NCBI GenBank assembly: GCA_020226215.1
Contig: CM035233.1
Location: 39,268,027 to 39,332,026, forward strand
DNA length: 64,000 nucleotides
Origin: Sindora glabra
Lineage: Eukaryota; Streptophyta; Magnoliopsida; Fabales; Fabaceae
Direction: 5' to 3'
The position numbers and the translations under genes are program-made. Below the pieces are notes generated by a model. It worked only from the letters and a program-made list of their open reading frames with translations. It made no database searches and was not told the DNA's origin. Numbering within the stretch: the stretch's first letter is position 1; each line of letters starts with the position of its first letter. Positions 60,937 to 64,000 of this stretch are shown here, piece after piece.

Positions 60937-62527
60937 CTAGTTTTGCTCTTTTGGTTGAATGTTGGTTTCTAGTTTATTATTTGTTTCTACTTGATTGCCT
61001 ACTAGTTCATTGGTTGTTGGTGTATAGCTTGTTAGTTCGGTTGTTTCTGGCTGTAAGAATGAATGCATGTCAATTTTTTTGCCATTTCTTAGCATAATGG
61101 CATTCACCACTTCTTTATTCTTTGTGTTGACAATTTGAGTTTCCAAATTCATAATGGTGGCCTTTGTTCTTTACTAGAACTATAAGTTGTTTGCTATCAT
61201 TTGCTTTACTAACTTTTCAAATTATGGTTAATAAGTAATTGAAGTAAAATATAGTTGATTAACAAGATTTGGTGCTATTCTGTTGTAAGCAAAAAAGGGA
61301 TGCTAAAATTGGCTAGGATTGCTACTACATCTAAAATTATGGTTATGTTTCTAACTAGAATACTCAGCTTGTTGTTAATAGTACTAGGTTGGTTGTGGCT
61401 ACTAGTATTGATACTAGTTTTGCTACTATAATTATGGTTTAGCAGGATAAATAGCCACCATATATGTTAGAAAAGGATATTCATCATCTTGTAATATAAG
61501 GTAGCAATTAGTTGGATGATTTAGATATGAGCAGATGCTATAAACTCTAGCAGAAGGAATAGCTACTGGTTGGTGTCCCATTACTATTTGTCTAACTGGA
61601 TATGTTAATTCATCTAATCGATTCTCCAATCTCTACTAGTTTGGATTAGAAAAACTAAGCTCATGCATGCTTTTAGTTATAATAGCTATAATTTTACTTC
61701 CAAACTATTAAGAGTTAGCTGCCACATTAGCTATTAGGTCTTTAAATGCCATTAGAGTTTTATCCACCAATACACTACCACTTGCAGTATCTATCATGCT
61801 CATATCCATAGCAAGGAAGCTTTCATAGAAATATTAGATTAGATGCTACTCACTAATCTGGTGATGAGGACAGCTTGTACATAATTTCTTAAACCTCTCC
61901 TAATACTCATATGAGGTCTTTCCATTCATTTGTTTAATGCCATAAATTTCTTTCGTTATTATAGCTACTTTGGATCTAGGTAAGAACTTATCTAAAAATA
62001 ATCTCTTCATGTCATTCTAGCATACAATAAAACCTAGCTATAAGTAATATAACTAATCCTTGGTTACATCAACTAGGGAAAAAGGAAAGGGTTTAAGGTT
62101 TAGATTTTAGGGTTTAGGTTACATCAACTAGGGAGAAAGGAGAGGCCTTTAATTTAATGTAGTCCTTAGAAATTCCTTGTGGCTTAATTATTGACTACAC
62201 CACATGAAATTCCTTTAAGTGCTTGTAAAGGTCCTCACTTGTAAAACCATGGAACCTTGGAAGAAAATGGATTAAACTAGATTTGAATTCAAAATCGATA
62301 TCTAATTTAAGATATTGGATGCTTAATAGTTAGTATTTAACATGAGGAGCAGCTAATTCCTTTAAAATCCTATTATTATTTACCATGTTATCAAAGTTAT
62401 TTAAAGGTTCAAAAGAGGGAGTAAGAATGTTAAAACTACATATATTTTTACTCCTACATAAAAAATGAAAGGTCCTATCTATCTTAGAATCAAACTCTAA
62501 TAAATGATCAGTAGTTCTCCTAGTCAT
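60937..62527 (-). pseudogene. gypsy gag relic
   Basis: N-terminal part 62527-62330 starts MTRRTTDHLLEFDSKIDRTF. About 62290-61850 gives, across stops and shifts, HLKEFHVV, DYIKLKASPFSL, DMKRLFLDKF, IYGIKQMNGKTSYEYWERFK and LCTSCPHHQIS, the conserved plant retrotransposon gag domain. 61629-61432 has a degenerate knuckle ICSYLNHPTNCYLILQDDEY. 61152-60937 reads VVNAIMLRNGKKI, the block after the knuckle in Athila-type gags. Confidence 0.75.
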
Positions 62528-63143
62528 ACACTACATTATACTAAGCTATACTAAATAGAAGCATGAAACACAAAAACACCAAAACACTAATGCATTATAA
62601 AATATCACCTTATACATATCTAATTAATCTATCTAGACATTTTTAAAAATTATAAGATTATCATAAAATGAAAGTTATAACCATGTAGAATATAAAAATG
62701 TAAGAAAATCTTTTAAAAAAATAAAAAAATTATCAAAACAATGGAATTTGGCTAAAAAATGGGGCACCTTACAAGCCAAAGACTAGTGACTTTTGATGAA
62801 AAAAACCAAAACTAGCTCCAAAAAATTTTTTTATCTCAATTAAAGCTAGTGAGACCTAATACAATTCTTAGGGGGTATGGTGTAAAACTATGTAAAACTA
62901 GTCTTCATGAGCTAAAGAACTTTGTTTGAATGTGGGATGAAGTAAAATATGATGGAATATGATGAATTAAAGTGAAGGAATATGCCAAAAGTAAAGAATG
63001 CAAGGGAATCCAAGAAAATGCAAAAAATTGTTGTTACCATAAAATGCAAGTAACACACTAATAAATGCAATTACTAATTGGATTACTTGAATAATTGTGT
63101 ATTACATAGCTAGTAATATGTAGGAAAAGATTAATTTAAGTGG

Positions 63144-63162
63144 ATCCCTAACAATGGTGCTA
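63144..63162 (-). promoter_or_regulatory. Asp-tRNA-like primer binding site
   Basis: Minus strand TAGCACCATTGTTAGGGAT corresponds to the Athila-type primer site TGGCGCCGTTGCCGGGGAT with about six transitions, and is followed by CCACTTAAAT as in many Athila elements. Confidence 0.7.
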
Positions 63163-63168
63163 AAATAT

Positions 63169-64000
63169 TGATCTGTACGTCATAATACACTAAAATTAGT
63201 TTATTACTAGTTTTCTTAAAATAAAGCAATATAGTGAAGCAAATTAGGTCATACCCTTAATGATCCTTTCAACTATCTTTTCTATTTGATTTTCTAGAAA
63301 TGTTTACATAATTTTCTATTATTTGTGTAATAAAAATACTAAGAAACTAATGTAAATAGAACTAAAAATAGAAACTAGACAAAATGCAAAATGTAATCAT
63401 AAAATGCAGTATACGGTAGTATGCGATATGCAAACTAACATAGAATCAAAGTTGAGGGGTTTTGTGAATTGAAATTGAAATAAATATATTAAAAAAATAA
63501 AGCACAAAGTAAATAGTAAAGGAGGAATCAATGTAATAAAATAATCAATTCAAGAAATTGAAAGTTCTAGTTTAGATTAATTATAGATCAATTAAGATTT
63601 AATTTTTCTATGTGATCTTCCAAACTTAAATTACATGGAACTCCTGCAATAATTCATGAATTCTATGCTAAATAATCATTTTGGATTTGATTAATTCAAA
63701 TTAGCAAAATCAAGTAATTGTTATAATCCTTAAATTAAATCGAAGTTGACTTAAAGATAGAATTTGGTTGATTTGAAAAATTAAATTAGAAACCTCTAAA
63801 TTAATCCTTCAATCCTCTACCCCTGTGTGTAAAATCATGATTTACTAACCACAATTCAATATCAAAATAGCAAAAGATTAGAAATCACAAGGATGAATAA
63901 CAATTATACTAAATTAACATCCAACACATATAATTTCAAGAAATTAGCATAAGTAATTTAGGAAAAAGGAAAATTAATTAAAGAAAGTTAACATTACAAA
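63169..64000 (-). repeat. 5' LTR of Athila-like element (partial)
   Basis: Matches 56498-57335. The remaining half lies beyond the right edge. Confidence 0.75.

Larger units (their letters stand above)
56498..64000 (-). mobile_element. Athila-like Ty3/gypsy element, truncated interior (runs off right edge)
   Basis: The left LTR (56498-58099) and the partial right LTR (63169-64000) are direct repeats. Reading the minus strand: LTR, primer site, leader, gag, protease-like relic, a long non-coding stretch, purine tracts, LTR. The gag and protease relics match plant gypsy elements of the Athila/Tat type. The interior is only about 5 kb and no RT, RNase H or integrase motif was seen, so it is non-autonomous. 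Both coding parts contain many stops. Confidence 0.8.

Overview
This looks like nuclear DNA of a eudicot plant. It is very AT-rich and dense in plant transposon families: Ty1/copia elements with an initiator-Met tRNA primer site, an Athila-like Ty3/gypsy element with an Asp-tRNA-like primer site, CACTA, hAT, Mutator-like and PIF-like elements, and tRNA-derived SINEs. The recognisable host genes are plant types with GT-AG introns: a leucine-rich-repeat receptor-like kinase (RLK) relic and a Deg/HtrA-type serine protease. The species cannot be fixed from the window.

The main organising feature is an old segmental duplication in which an RLK relic and a Deg protease, both on the minus strand, occur twice. 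Module A holds the RLK relic (3965-5025), a duplicated upstream segment (5026-5950 and about 6390-7440) and an apparently intact Deg-like gene (22003-23857). Module B holds the RLK relic in two pieces (38833-40438 and 32153-32345), the matching upstream segments (40439-43335 and about 48640-49625) and a broken Deg copy (52890-54060). Both RLK copies lack the extracellular LRR part and stop at the same 5' point, so truncation came before duplication. A different copia element of one related group sits in each copy, at different positions. Module B also took a hAT MITE inside a kinase exon and a 2-kb CACTA element plus a PIF-like MITE in its 5' flank.

Layout: 1-3964 is the 5' part of copia element A (minus). 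3965-8687 is module A RLK and flank. 8688-14432 is a coding-free Ty3/gypsy-type LTR element with a Mutator-like MITE in one LTR. 14433-17590 is decayed repeat DNA. 17735-19004 holds five phase-consistent exons of an unrecognised minus-strand gene. 21100-23860 is the Deg-like gene with local tandem duplications. About 26880-29560 is a decayed UBN2-gag retroelement. 30528-30840 is an RNase-H-like relic. 32153-40438 is module B RLK with copia element B inside (32346-38832). 41151-43159 is CACTA. 47238-47520 is a SINE. About 50740-52711 is a non-coding LTR-element fragment. 52890-54060 is the Deg pseudogene. 56498 to the right edge is an Athila-like element with gag and protease relics but no recognised RT or integrase.

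Only the Deg-like gene and the unrecognised five-exon gene look possibly functional. The other coding sequence is transposon-derived or pseudogenic. No CRISPR array, rRNA gene or convincing tRNA gene was seen. The most unusual item is the CACTA element, whose ends are packed with GTCGTCGC-type palindromes.
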